The position numbers and the translations under genes are program-made. A stretch of DNA of 60,000 nucleotides from assembly GCA_014529385.2 (NCBI GenBank), contig CM043952.1:68951370-69011369 (forward strand), written 5' to 3'. Origin of the DNA: Adiantum capillus-veneris (Eukaryota > Streptophyta > Polypodiopsida > Polypodiales > Pteridaceae). The notes below the pieces were generated by a model. The model had not been told where the DNA came from. It saw only the letters and a list, made by a program, of their open reading frames with translations, and did no database searches. Every line of letters starts with the position of its first letter. Within the stretch, counting starts at the first letter, position 1. Shown here one piece after another: positions 34,663-44,934 of this stretch.

Positions 34663-36396
34663 CTATAGGATCCGATATCGAGTTGCCTTCTGAATTAGCC
34701 ATTCCATTTGGCCATTGGTGAGGTTTCTGGGATATTCATGAATCTGTAACAGGTCCGGGTGATAGCTTGTTCCTTGGAATAGTGTCGGTTGATTAAAGGG
34801 TAAGCCCATGGCTTTCAGAACCTTGTGCCAGTGTCCTCCTGGATCCCAAATGAAAAATAGGATCATTGTCTGCAGTGTCTGAACAATAAAATTTGCATAC
34901 CAAATTGGACCAAATTTGTAACCACCAGTAGCGAGAGGGGAAATGAGCATCTTGGCTCCTACAAAGACAGAACTGAAAATTATGATTCCCAAGAGTGTAC
35001 CAAGAATCCACCATATATGGCCGCCTTGTTGGTGTGGTGAGCTCAAGTTGTCTTCAGAATCCTGCTTACTGCCATTAGAAAAAACTGCAAGTATATCATG
35101 CTTCTTTTGGGTGTGCTCAAACATGTCAGCTTCCTTTACTGATGCTAATAGCAAGCCACCTACCTTGCGGCTTAAATACAAGCGTAATCCACTTACCTTT
35201 CTCCGAAGAGAGGATGCACTAATTGTAAAAAATTGTACCAAATTGCGAATGACGTCTTCATTCTTGCATTCTATCAGGCTTTTGTCTATCCATGGCTCCT
35301 TAGCTCTTATCTCAATGCTGATCTTCTCTCTATATGTTATAGCGGCTAGCCATAGCCATAGGTCTGATGCATCCCATGAAAACACAATGCTGTGTTGTGG
35401 AGGAGTTTGGAACATCCTTAAAAGGTTGGCAACATATTGATCATCAAACTTACTATGAACATCCTCACATAAACTGGAGGCATTACCCATCTCCAAGTTT
35501 ATAACACCCTTTAGTAGACTAGAGGCATTACCCATCTCTAAGTCTATAACACTACACAATAAAGTCTTGCTTGGCTGCCAAGCCTCTGGAGAAATATCCA
35601 ACTCCAACCCTTCAGTCATACTTACCTCTTCATTATGGTCCTCTAGTGAAACTGCGTTGATGCAAGATTCCTTTAGCTTGCTACACTGTCCTGGGTCCAT
35701 GCTGGTGCACAGGCTTCCGTTTTCAAAGACCTCCCCTTTGCTTGATATGTTGCCCACCTTCTTCAAAGCCTTGCTAGCAGGTTGGTCTTCCTCTTCTCTT
35801 GTATCTTTCATGCCCTTTGCATTTCTCTTACTCTGACGAGGCCTAATCAACACTTTACACATTCTTACCCTTACTGCCCAATGTTGTCGATTGATCTCTT
35901 TGGTGCCTATTTCATTCAAGGTTAAAGATGTACTCACATTTGTAACACAATTTTCTTGGCTTACCTCCCCCAGCTGGGTAGCATCTTTTGATTCTTTAAC
36001 CTCTTGTTCCACTGCTTCAGTTCTTTGAATAGTCTTCTTACTTGATCCTTCTTCCGTTACACTCATCTTGACCTCTTCTACAAGACCAATGATACTTGGT
36101 GTGCGGGTACCAATTGGTGGTGGGCGTAAGATGATTGTAAGTGGTGATTGTGGCGGACATAGAATTTGTGTTGGTGGGGCTGGTGCTTGGGGTGGGGGTG
36201 TTCTTTCTCTAGGGGGTGACAATTGGTTCCTCCTACCTTCTCTATTATAGTTTTGTTGTGGTTTGGGATAGTAGTACATACCGTGACCATCTTCTCTGTA
36301 GTTGTAGCAGTGATACTCCCTGTTTTGTCGTCGTGCTCTTTCAGGGTCTTGATCTCTTTCTTGACTCCTCCCTTGCTGTATTAAGTGGACAGACAA
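34663..36396 (-). CDS. Gag tail fused to an unidentified membrane-like segment (element A)
   Basis: An open frame of 577 codons in the same frame as the upstream gag. Residues 1 to about 75 match the Gag tail of the neighbouring Tat element (SVHLIQQGRSQERD) and a zinc-knuckle region in which two Cys are now Tyr (CYNY....H....Y). Residues about 80-540 have no counterpart there. They include a duplicated INLEMGNASSL/VIDLEMGNASSL block, a basic middle, and hydrophobic helices at about 463-487 (WWILGTLLGIIIFSSVFVGA) and 498-520. The last 25 residues return to pol (LTNGQMEWLIQKATRYRIL). Protease, RT, RNase H and integrase are missing. The middle could be an env-like ORF or captured host sequence. 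I do not recognise it. Confidence 0.65.
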   Translation of the reverse strand: MSVHLIQQGRSQERDQDPERARRQNREYHCYNYREDGHGMYYYPKPQQNYNREGRRNQLSPPRERTPPPQAPAPPTQILCPPQSPLTIILRPPPIGTRTPSIIGLVEEVKMSVTEEGSSKKTIQRTEAVEQEVKESKDATQLGEVSQENCVTNVSTSLTLNEIGTKEINRQHWAVRVRMCKVLIRPRQSKRNAKGMKDTREEEDQPASKALKKVGNISSKGEVFENGSLCTSMDPGQCSKLKESCINAVSLEDHNEEVSMTEGLELDISPEAWQPSKTLLCSVIDLEMGNASSLLKGVINLEMGNASSLCEDVHSKFDDQYVANLLRMFQTPPQHSIVFSWDASDLWLWLAAITYREKISIEIRAKEPWIDKSLIECKNEDVIRNLVQFFTISASSLRRKVSGLRLYLSRKVGGLLLASVKEADMFEHTQKKHDILAVFSNGSKQDSEDNLSSPHQQGGHIWWILGTLLGIIIFSSVFVGAKMLISPLATGGYKFGPIWYANFIVQTLQTMILFFIWDPGGHWHKVLKAMGLPFNQPTLFQGTSYHPDLLQIHEYPRNLTNGQMEWLIQKATRYRIL

Positions 36397-36398
36397 AC

Positions 36399-37086
36399 TC
36401 TACAGGTAGTCAATAATATGGGCCAACATATCTTGTTGGTCATCTCTTACCCCAAGAGCCGGTGGTGGTGGTGGAATGGTGGTTGTCGTAGTTGCTGGTC
36501 GACGCGATGTTCCTAATTCTGTTGACTCGGTTTCTTTGGCTTTCATTCACAGCATCCTGTCTTTAAGGCGAGCAAGCTCAACGGCTAACTCGTACGTAGC
36601 TGGGAATCTACCTTTCACCTTCTCCTTGAGAAGCGGCCATAAGCCATGCGTGAACCGATCGTTTTTTAGGAAATCGGGTGCAGCTTCCCCCCTTGCCAGT
36701 GACTCAACCCACCGTTCCCACAAATCCACAAATTTGGACTCATAGGTGGTATATTCTAAAAGACCCTTCTGCTTCAAGTCTCTCAACTTGTCCCACAACT
36801 TTTCTGAAGTGGTATCTCCCCCAAAGCGCCTCTTAAAAGAGGTTTTTAACGGTTCCCAGTCATCCTTGGTTGCTTGTGGAAGTGCATTGTACCATGATCT
36901 AGCTTCTAGCTTCATGACATGCTTAAAGATTCTAACCCGGGATTCATCCGTATCTTTGTTGCTCACTACACATGCTACTTCAAAGTCATCTAGGAAGCCT
37001 GTTACCAAATCCTCCCCCTTCTTTCCTTTAAATGTTGGAAATACTATACTTGCCATGATTACTGAGAGAGAGCTAGAAAGACACAC
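36399..37086 (-). pseudogene. Gag N-terminal region of element A
   Basis: Retrotransposon Gag capsid domain: FLDDFEVACVVSN, MKLEARSWYNALP, W..LKT.FKRRFGG and YESKFVDLWERW. The protein is nearly identical to that at 44935-45669. The native start is probably the Met before ASIVFPTFKG, ten codons inside. One stop (about 36547) and a TAG at about 36397 separate it from the 577-codon frame; the related copy has sense codons at both positions. Confidence 0.8.
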
Positions 37087-37914
37087 TGCTTAACTTGCAA
37101 AAGTTTTTTTCCTCTTTACAAGGAGGCGTGTATACCCTCTTATACTAGGATATAGATTAAAACTTCAAACGGTACATTGCCTTGTACCAAAGGTAAGACA
37201 AATGGTTAATCTGATGCCAGAACCTCAAAAAATCGCTCCCCACCCAGCATGGTGTCAATGACGTGCTGATACTGAGCCTTCAAATCCAGTATTACCTTGA
37301 TTGAGCGTACACGTGTTGGTATGTGTGATCTGTCTTGAGGTCGGCTGTACTGATTCATGTGAAGCTTAGAGGTGCTTAGTCACTGTCCAAGCTTTTGGGA
37401 GAGGGTGGTGTTCTTTCCTGAAACAAACTCAGTAGATCCCTAGTTTCTCTAGTGAGGGTGTGAGCCAATGCTTCTGTTATCTGTGTTGCAGCATCAGGTG
37501 CGACTTGAAAACTGACTGTGATAATTACCTCGGTGACTTGAGTTACCCGATTCTCAAAGTAGAATAGTGTTGATTCTCTATTGTGTAGAGCTCCTTCCAT
37601 TTTGTTGTTGTGGGTTAATTGTAGGTTGCGGACATGGTTTCAACCTTCTCCTTCTTCTTCTTGGCACTTGGCCTATGTATATCCACTGGGTTTGGCATGT
37701 TGGTTGACTCTCCCACTGCAAATCGATTACCATTACGCCTGGCACTCGAGGTTCGATGGAGATGCGGAGTTCGTCTAGTTGTGCTTGGAGCTCTTCTTCT
37801 TCTGTCGTCCAATTAGCAAATCCTGCTAGCCATTCATCCATTCACAATAGTTTAGGGGTTTTAGTCTTGTAAACTGAAGGGTTTCATGAAAAGATCCTCA
37901 GTGGGGGCACCAAA
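37087..37914 (-). other. Leader of element A with two overlapping small ORFs
   Basis: This region lies between gag and the 5' LTR on the minus strand. It holds ORFs of 74 codons (37376-37600) and 87 codons (37578-37841) that overlap by 23 bp and are kept open in the sister element (45959-46183 and 46161-46424). The longer one is acidic then Arg-rich (EEEELQAQLDEL, then RRRRR). The primer site TGGTGCCCCCACTGAGG (reverse complement at about 37893-37911) abuts the LTR. Confidence 0.5.
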
Positions 37915-37987
37915 TGACGGGAGAAAAGCGAACCTTGAATCCCCCGACGGCCTCTAAAACACCGGGGATCGAATGGCGCGCCTCAAG
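37915..37987 (-). mobile_element. Truncated 5' LTR of element A
   Basis: Only the terminal 73 bp (TGACGGGAGAAAAGCG to GCGCGCCTCAAG) of the roughly 1.55 kb LTR survive. At CCTCAAG the sequence switches to the LTR family seen at 51140-51444. Confidence 0.85.
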
Positions 37988-38288
37988 TTTGGGCCGAGTT
38001 CCTACCTCAAGCATAGCTCTAGCTTGCCTAAGGTCAAAGGACTTTTAACACTAACCTTTGGAGGTCTTTAATGAATCTAACCCTAAGGTCTTCAAGCCCC
38101 ATTAGCTAGCTTTGCTCTTTGACAGACCATCTCTCATTTGGACCCCTTTAACCTTGGCCTCGTGTTGAGATATATCCATAAGCACATGTGTATATTCTAA
38201 CCCTTGTTCCCGTTTATTCTCCCACATTAAATGATTAATTTAATATGAGAAAATTAGTTGGGTTGGTTAGATATTAGATTTTATGACA
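37981..38288 (-). mobile_element. Truncated 3' LTR of chromovirus-type element E
   Basis: It matches the last 300 bp of the LTR at 49812-51444 at about 85% by eye, including the end GGTTAGATATTAGATTTTAT then GACA. About 1.33 kb is missing at the junction with the element A LTR. Confidence 0.85.
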
Positions 38289-38808
38289 CTCTCTCATAGC
38301 AATGCAACAAAAACATGATTCATGGCTTGACCCACCTACCTTGGATGTGATTGTGACAGTATCATAATGACTTACCTGTGGCGCTTTGCTCATGAATTAA
38401 GGGTTTGTGTGGTTAAATCATTTTAAACAATTTATATCTTTATTTATCCTTGGTGATGGAGTAACTAGGTTTATATCAGAAGTGTAAATCATGATTGAGG
38501 TGAAGTACCTTCTACCTTACTAGCATGATGTGCATGCAAAGGTGTAATCCCTTGGCTACAATGATGGCCTCAAGAGTTTAAGCCAATAACAGAAGTGCCT
38601 TGCACAATCTATACCGCCCTAGATACATCACAATTCAATAATTAGGAAGAGAATGGGGTCTAGGAGAGCCTCTTTATTTGGCAGTTTAAAGGAGTCAAAG
38701 CTCTAGTATTAAGAAATAAATCAAAGGACAACTTTTGAATTCAAACTAGATAAACGGCTAGTTTATTTGAATTCAAAAATTTTCCCCAAAATGAAGTTGA
38801 AAATCTAG
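38289..38808 (-). other. Interior remnant of element E
   Basis: No coding motif is recognised. It lies between the truncated 3' LTR and the CTAG target site of the next insertion. It is probably the 3' untranslated part of element E. Confidence 0.45.
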
Positions 38809-39015
38809 TGACGGGAGCAAAGCAAACCCCGAACCCCCGACGGCCTCTAAAACACCGGGGACCGAATGGCGCGCCTCGAGCCTGTCACGGTAAAGCAAAC
38901 AGGGGGCACCACCTAGCTTCAGTGGCGACGCAAACAACACACCACCATAACAAAGTTTTCATCCAAGAGAGATGGATGCTTGGGAGTAATGATGAAGGGG
39001 AAAGGGAATGAGATC

Positions 39016-39069
<54 letters not shown>

Positions 39070-40358
39070 GTGAGGGAGGGGGTATAGCGGCTTAGTACTT
39101 AGGCATCACAAAAGGATGGCGAATCCGCACACCCTTCACACATACACAAGCTCACTCCAAACACAAGATTAGGTGGTGATTCTGCACACCTCACATGGGC
39201 AAACCATTGCAAGAAAACATACTCACAAAACCTCAAGCTTTATTTAGAGAACAAGGCGATGAAATGGGGAGCATAGGGTAGGGGAATGAGAAGGGAGAGA
39301 GTGGTAGAGCACATGGTGGATCGGTGGGAGTTGATGGCGAAGACTCGCACAAGGGTTATGGCCATCATCCTTCATTTAGTTGCCTTTCATCTTCCATAGC
39401 CAAGGGTGTAGAGGTCATGCTCAAGACAAGCATGGTGATTGCGGTGATGGTGATGGTGTGTGTGTGTGCACTAGGCACACACAGTGCATAGTGTGTTCTT
39501 TGGTGATGTTGTGTGTGTGTTTAGTGTGATGGTGACCCCTTTTTATATAGGGGAGGAGGGGGGAGGAATTCTAGAATTTAGAAATGAAGAAATCATTATC
39601 TACATAGGCCATGTGACTGTGGGCCCCACTTGTCTGGCTGTGTGTATATGTGCCAGAACAGCAGTCTCATGAGAGAGACTAAGAGAGAGAGATGGGTTGA
39701 TGAAAAAAAGTGAGAGGTGACATGGAGAATAAAGTAATTACAAGAGGGGAGAGAGGGGAGTGTGTTCAGAGGTGAATCTGTGTGCAGATGTGTGTGAACA
39801 CAAGAAAAATCAAGTAACCACTGGGTGGGGATGGATCTGTGGACACCATTTTCAGTGAAACTGAGTGTGTGTGAGTGTGGGGGAGGTTATTTAGCTACAA
39901 GACAAGAGATATGGCGCCCTTTAGAGAGAGAGGGGGGTATTTGGGTCATGGGATATGATAGGAGAGAGAAAGAGGGGGTGGGGTATACTATTTTGGAAGA
40001 TAGGGTAAGTTGCATGTGAGTTAGGGTGCATTATTAGTGAAAGGTGGGGTAGGTTGAAGGGAGAGAGAAAGGAGAAAGGACAAGGGGAAGAGAGAGGGGG
40101 TTGACCTTTTGAGTGGAGGAGAGGAAAAGGGACACGCGGCGGGGCAACAGTGAAGAAAAAGGAGACAAGGTGGGGATGGGCTATCCCGCAGGCATGAGGT
40201 GGCCTATTTTACCTTTCTTATATATTTACATAATCATACTTTATTTTTTCTTACTTTTTTCAATGCTTTTTATCACTCCCTCCCTAAGAGGGGGTTTTCA
40301 TGGGGTGGGGACGAGAGAAGAGGGGTATGGGAGCTTGGCTTGTCAAAAGCCCCCATCA
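38809..40358 (-). mobile_element. 3' LTR of Tat element BC
   Basis: This 1,550-bp LTR, TGACGGG...CCCCATCA, is a close match to 46498-48051. It is preceded by CTAG (38805-38808), which recurs after the other LTR (48052-48055). TATATAAAA on the minus strand is at 39541-39550, and a long (AG)n run at 39018-39070. Confidence 0.92.
39018..39070 (+). repeat. (AG)n microsatellite in LTR
   Basis: About 25 AG units. The sister LTRs have only about 10-14 units at the same place, showing length change after insertion. Confidence 0.9.
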
Positions 40359-40361
40359 TTA

Positions 40362-40378
40362 GCCCTCCCCTTTTGGCT
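40362..40378 (-). other. Polypurine tract of Tat element BC
   Basis: On the minus strand GCCAAAAGGGGAGGGC precedes the LTR start TGATGGGGG. The same tract occurs at 34601-34617 in element A. Confidence 0.75.
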
Positions 40379-40386
40379 AGAGGCAT

Positions 40387-41444
40387 TCATGTCTCTAGCT
40401 CATCTGTTTGATCATTATCGTCGGAGGTGGCGGCTGATGGTGTGTCCGCATCTGGAATGTCAATTGGTGGAGTCTGGTCAAATCGAAGAAAATAGGGTTT
40501 AAGTCGCCAACCATTTACCCTGGTTTTATGAAGTTTTCCATCAGCCTCCATAAGCTGGTAGCTTCCATTGGCATACCTTTTCCTGACGATGAAAGGACCT
40601 TCCCATCGAAGTAGGAGTTTCTTATCCTTGCGCGTGTCGAAGCGATTGTCATAGCGGAGCACCAACATTCCTTTCTTCAATTCTTTTTTCCGGAGATGCT
40701 CGTTAATGCTAAGCCGTCTATTCTCTGCTTGTGCTGCATAATAATTTATTGCTTCTTCTGTGTCCAGCTGCAGTCTTTCCAAGTTGATGATGTGTTCTCT
40801 CAAATGCATGTTGGGCTGTTGAAGCTGGCTTGCCATTACTCTGAGACTTTGTAGTTGCATTTCAATTTGCAAGATTGCTTCCTTACCAAATACTAGATGA
40901 TACGGTGTGAATCCCAAGGATGTACGAAATGAAGTTCTGTAGGCCCATAAAGCTGGTAGTAGATACTTATCCCAGTCTCCAGGATGATTGTTTACCTGCT
41001 TGGTAATAATTTTAGAAACCATTCCATTTACGTTTTCAACTAGGCCATTACATTGAGGGTAATATGGTGAAGAGTGCCTCCTTGTAATGCCCAGTTTCTG
41101 CATTAATTCTCCTACCAAGTCTGCTCTGAAACCTGGCCCTCTATCATAGATGATCTCTAAAGGTTTGCCAAACCTACAGCATATGTGCTCGTAGATAAAT
41201 TTAGCTATCTCTACCACTATGATTCTAGTGGTGGCTGTAGCCTCTTCCCATCTAGTCATGTAGTCGACCCCCATGATAATGTAGAATTTTCCTGAGTTGG
41301 CCCTAGGTAATGGCCCAATGGCGTCGATACCCCATTTTTCAAATGGGCCATATGAGAGAATAGGTGTCTGTGGTTCAGGCATAAGTGATCTAGTGCCGGC
41401 CTTTTGACACAACTTACATGTTTTGCACCAGTGGTGTACATCAC
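40387..41444 (-). CDS. Integrase catalytic and C-terminal region, Tat element BC
   Basis: Integrase joins element cDNA to chromosomal DNA in the nucleus. WCKTCKLCQK completes the H2C2 zinc finger. The core shows GIDAIGPLP, IIYDRGPGF and a CNGLVENVNG block, giving the D, D and E catalytic residues. It is followed by PALWAYRTSFRTSLGFTPY and the C-terminal GPFIVRKRY..GSYQL. No chromodomain is present, as expected for the Tat lineage. It is separated from the RT/RNase H frame by one frameshift at about 41412-41441. Confidence 0.9.
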
Positions 41445-44122
41445 GGTTGGAGGCTAGGCCATATGAAGCCTGCTTGCAAGATTTTCCTACTTGTTATGTC
41501 TAGGGCAAAGTGACCACCACAAACCCCATCGTGACAGCTAGCAATTACTCCCGTGATTTCCTGAGAGAGAGGGATCTTCCTGAGTATTTGGTCCTTACCC
41601 TTACAATACAAACCGTCATTGATGAGTCGATACCTTGTGGCCTTCCGCGTCAGCCATTGCTTCTGTCCCTTTGTTAAATCTGATGGGCATTCTCCTGTTT
41701 CCAAAAAATGCATGATGTCAGGCAAGGCATCACTGCCTTGAAATAGAGGGAGCTTTAGTTTTATTGCTCCAACCACCACTTCCTGTAGTCTTTCACTTGC
41801 TAGGGCATCTGCTTCTTGGTTTTGAGCCCTTGGGATATGGTGTATTTGAACTTCTTCAAACTTACCCAACAAGGTTTTTACACCACTTAAGTGAGTCCTT
41901 AAACTAGGATTCTTGCATGTCCATGCTCCATTTACTTGCCTTACCAGAAGTAGAGCATCCCCAAATACATTAAGGCATTGTATACCTTGCAAGACACACC
42001 ATTGTAGACCCTTGATTAGTGCTGCATACTCAGCTTCATTGTTAGAATGTGAATCTAACAATTGGCCCAACGAAAATACCTTTGTCCCTTTGTCATCAAA
42101 GACCACTATGCCTGCAGCTGCTTTGTCGGACGCTCGCTTGTATGCTCCATCAAAGTAGAGAGAGTATGCTCCTTTTACCATCGGTGGTACTGGAGGTAAT
42201 CGGACTTCTCCTTCCTTAGATTGCTTCTCCTCCCTTTCAAAGACTTGGTAGGTCATGAGTCCCCCCAAAATTGCCCTTGTCGTGCTTTCTACCTGTACCG
42301 TGTAGTCAAACTCTTGCAGACGAACTAGCCATTTAGTAATCCTAGCAGACACATCCATGTGTTGTACAACATAGGGAAATATTTCATCCGTGGTTAGAAT
42401 CACAAATTGCTTAAGCAGCAAATATGACCTAAACTTTGTAGTTGCAAATCTAAGAGCTAGGACTAAGTGTTCCACATGGGTGAAACCTTTCTTTCCTGCT
42501 GTCATCATTCGACTAGAGAAGTAGATTGGCCTCATGAAAGATGTCATCGTATCCTTTTGGAGTAGCACAGCCCCCAATGAGTCATCACCAACACTTGAGG
42601 TGACATAGAATTTTTCATCCCACTTAGGTGGTGAGATAGTTGGCAGAGTGGCTAAGACCTCCTTTACCTTGTTGTAGGGATGTTTGCTTTCCTCGTCCCA
42701 AGTGAAAGTTGATCTTTGAGTGAGTTGTTGCAGTGGTAGAACAAGTTGTGATAGTAGATGTATGAATCTACTTAAGTACCTCACCTTCTGTAGAAAAGAG
42801 ACCAGTTGACGTGCGGTCGTTGGTGAAGGTAGGACTATGAGTGCGGACACCTTACTTGGGTCGGCGTTGACACCTCTTGCTGAAATTTCATGGTCTAGTA
42901 GAATGACTTTACTCTCCCCAATGTGACATTTATCCACATTTAATTGCCCACCTAGGCTCTGCAACCTGGCCAAACCTTCAGTTACCTTTTCTAAATGTGA
43001 AATACTGGAGCTATATATACAAAAATCATCAATGAACACTCTTATGGATGTTCCAAAGAATGGTTGAAAAACATATGTGACATATCTTTGGAATGTGGTA
43101 GGTGCATTTGTGAGACCAAATGGCATAACCCTGCATGCAAAAAAAACCCATGGCGTGATAAAAGTGGTTTTTAGCTGATCTTCCAAGGCTATGTGTATTT
43201 GAAAGTATCCAGAATAACCATCACAGACGGTATAGCATTCAAAACCCACTACTTCATTCAGAATTTCATCCAAGAAAGGGAGAGGAAAGTGGTCTCTCTT
43301 TGTAGCTGCATTTAGTGGTTTGTAGTCAACACAGACCCTCCACTTACCATTCTTTTTAGGGGTCACCACTATGGGTGACACCCATTCTGAGTTTTCTACA
43401 GGATAGATGAATCCCGCCTCCAGCAGTTTCCTTACCTCGGCCAAGAGTGCCTTTTCTTGTATGACCCCCAGTCGTCGTAGCTTTTGCACAACTGGTTTTA
43501 CCCCTTCCTTCAGCTTAATATGATGTTCCACCACTGTAATGCCTGTGATTCTTTCATAGTTGTCAATGAACAATTTAGGAAATCCCATCAACATTTGCAA
43601 AAAACTATCTTTCTCCTCAAGTGTTAATTCCGTAGACAACATACCTTTCAACCTACTTCCTCCTAGGCCAGGTGATTTTCTCTCCTCTTCATTGGGTTGC
43701 CCTTTTGGTGATGGATCACCAGTTGTGCTTACCCTTTGTGGATACTTCATAATGATACCCATCACATCAATGGAATTGTCACTTTCGTCGGTGGATGTGG
43801 TCTCCTCCTCAGATCTGGAAGATTTGCTAGTGGTTTCATCTGCCGATGTTTCCAGATTCATTTGCTTCTGCTTGCCAATCCTCATGTCGTAGTAGATTGT
43901 CTCCCCTTTCTTACCGGTCATGCGTAGAAGGCCAGTACCCCAATCCTGTTTTGCCTTCATGGCCATCAACCATGGCCTTCCCAAAATTAGTGGATAGCCC
44001 TCCCCCTTAGTAGGCATTACAAAAACATCTACCTCTACCTCAGTGTTGAAAACTTTGATTTTTACGGCACTTACCACACCCACACACTTTACTGTTGCGT
44101 TGTTTGCCATCTTTGCCTGCAT
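41441..44122 (-). CDS. Protease-RT-RNase H-aRNase H polyprotein, Tat element BC
   Basis: An open frame of 893 codons. Order: protease C-terminus (YPLILGRPWL), acidic linker, RT (KKNGKWRVCVDYKPLN; VMPFGLTNAPTTFQR; active site VFIDDFCIYS), Ty3-type RNase H (DSLGAVLLQK, then LTTDEIF), a second archaeal-type RNase H (YFDGAYKRASDKAAAGIV; NNEAEYAALIKGLQ; HIPRAQNQEADALAS) and the integrase zinc-finger start. The extra RNase H identifies the Tat lineage of non-chromodomain Ty3/gypsy elements. It would copy element RNA to DNA in virus-like particles. Catalytic RT residues are retained. Frameshifts at both ends (about 44110 and 41430) make it inactive as a single polyprotein. Confidence 0.93.
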   Translation of the reverse strand: MQAKMANNATVKCVGVVSAVKIKVFNTEVEVDVFVMPTKGEGYPLILGRPWLMAMKAKQDWGTGLLRMTGKKGETIYYDMRIGKQKQMNLETSADETTSKSSRSEEETTSTDESDNSIDVMGIIMKYPQRVSTTGDPSPKGQPNEEERKSPGLGGSRLKGMLSTELTLEEKDSFLQMLMGFPKLFIDNYERITGITVVEHHIKLKEGVKPVVQKLRRLGVIQEKALLAEVRKLLEAGFIYPVENSEWVSPIVVTPKKNGKWRVCVDYKPLNAATKRDHFPLPFLDEILNEVVGFECYTVCDGYSGYFQIHIALEDQLKTTFITPWVFFACRVMPFGLTNAPTTFQRYVTYVFQPFFGTSIRVFIDDFCIYSSSISHLEKVTEGLARLQSLGGQLNVDKCHIGESKVILLDHEISARGVNADPSKVSALIVLPSPTTARQLVSFLQKVRYLSRFIHLLSQLVLPLQQLTQRSTFTWDEESKHPYNKVKEVLATLPTISPPKWDEKFYVTSSVGDDSLGAVLLQKDTMTSFMRPIYFSSRMMTAGKKGFTHVEHLVLALRFATTKFRSYLLLKQFVILTTDEIFPYVVQHMDVSARITKWLVRLQEFDYTVQVESTTRAILGGLMTYQVFEREEKQSKEGEVRLPPVPPMVKGAYSLYFDGAYKRASDKAAAGIVVFDDKGTKVFSLGQLLDSHSNNEAEYAALIKGLQWCVLQGIQCLNVFGDALLLVRQVNGAWTCKNPSLRTHLSGVKTLLGKFEEVQIHHIPRAQNQEADALASERLQEVVVGAIKLKLPLFQGSDALPDIMHFLETGECPSDLTKGQKQWLTRKATRYRLINDGLYCKGKDQILRKIPLSQEITGVIASCHDGVCGGHFALDITSRKILQAGFIWPSLQP

Positions 44123-44934
44123 GGAGAAGGCCTGTCAACCTCGAGCCCTAATCGAAGCATCATAGCTTCGCTCATTACACAGATTTGTGCACCTCCATCA
44201 ATGTAGGTGTTTCCAACCCTCTTTCCTTTTATGTTTACGTCGACAATTGGAAGGATGTCATCCATGTTGCATCCCAAAATTGCTCCAGCTACCTTTGTTT
44301 TGGAGCGTCTTGTACTTACCATTTTAGACCATTGTCGCCTTACTTTAGGTACAAGATGTAGCAGCTGTGGCCATGTAATCTTCGGTCCTTGCTCTGCCAC
44401 ATCCAATGTTAGATCATAGGGCTTATAACTTTCCCCTAGCTGGAAGTCGGTGATGCCCAATTTTCGTCGTGGGCTGGATGGCCTCTTGCTAGTTTCTCCT
44501 CTCATGCTTCTCTCATCATCTGATTGTGTAGCCTTCTCCCTCCTAGCTCTTTTCACAGTCATGGCTTCAAGTGGTTCTAAAAAGGTTACCTTCTCCTTAC
44601 CCTTGTCCCTCTCCTTTGCTCTAGGTGGATCCACTACTACGGCTTTTCCTTTCTCTTCTAGCCTTATGATGTTTACATGGCGATCAGGTGGTGGGGCTGG
44701 TGGAAGAGGTGGGATGGATGCTTGTAGTGGTGTCTAGGGTGGACGTAGAATTTTTGTTGGTGGGGGTGCTGCTCGCGGTGGGGGTGTTCTTTCTCTAGGG
44801 GGTGACAATTGGTTCCTCCTACCTCCTCTATTATAGTTTTGTCGTGGTTTGGGACAGTAGTACATACCATGACCGTCTTCTCCACAGTTGTGGCAATCAT
44901 ACTCCCTGTTTTGTCGTCGTGCTCTTCCAGAGTC
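44089..44934 (-). pseudogene. Gag tail and protease N-terminus, Tat element BC
   Basis: Same frame as the gag upstream. It carries an intact CCHC zinc knuckle (CHNCGEDGHGMYYC, about 44845-44890), a proline-rich linker, a basic region and the protease active-site segment YIDGGAQICVMSE, where DGG stands for the usual D[ST]G. A stop at 44935-44937 and a TAG near 44735 interrupt the frame. A frameshift near 44110 separates it from the pol frame. Confidence 0.8.

Noticed and set aside
34943-35440. 165-codon + strand ORF opposite the 577-codon ORF
   Set aside because: It is a shadow of the longer minus-strand frame that is continuous with gag.
43560-43892. + strand ORFs opposite the Tat pol (also 41913-42158 and 43736-43927)
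   Set aside because: They are antisense shadows of a clearly coding RT frame.
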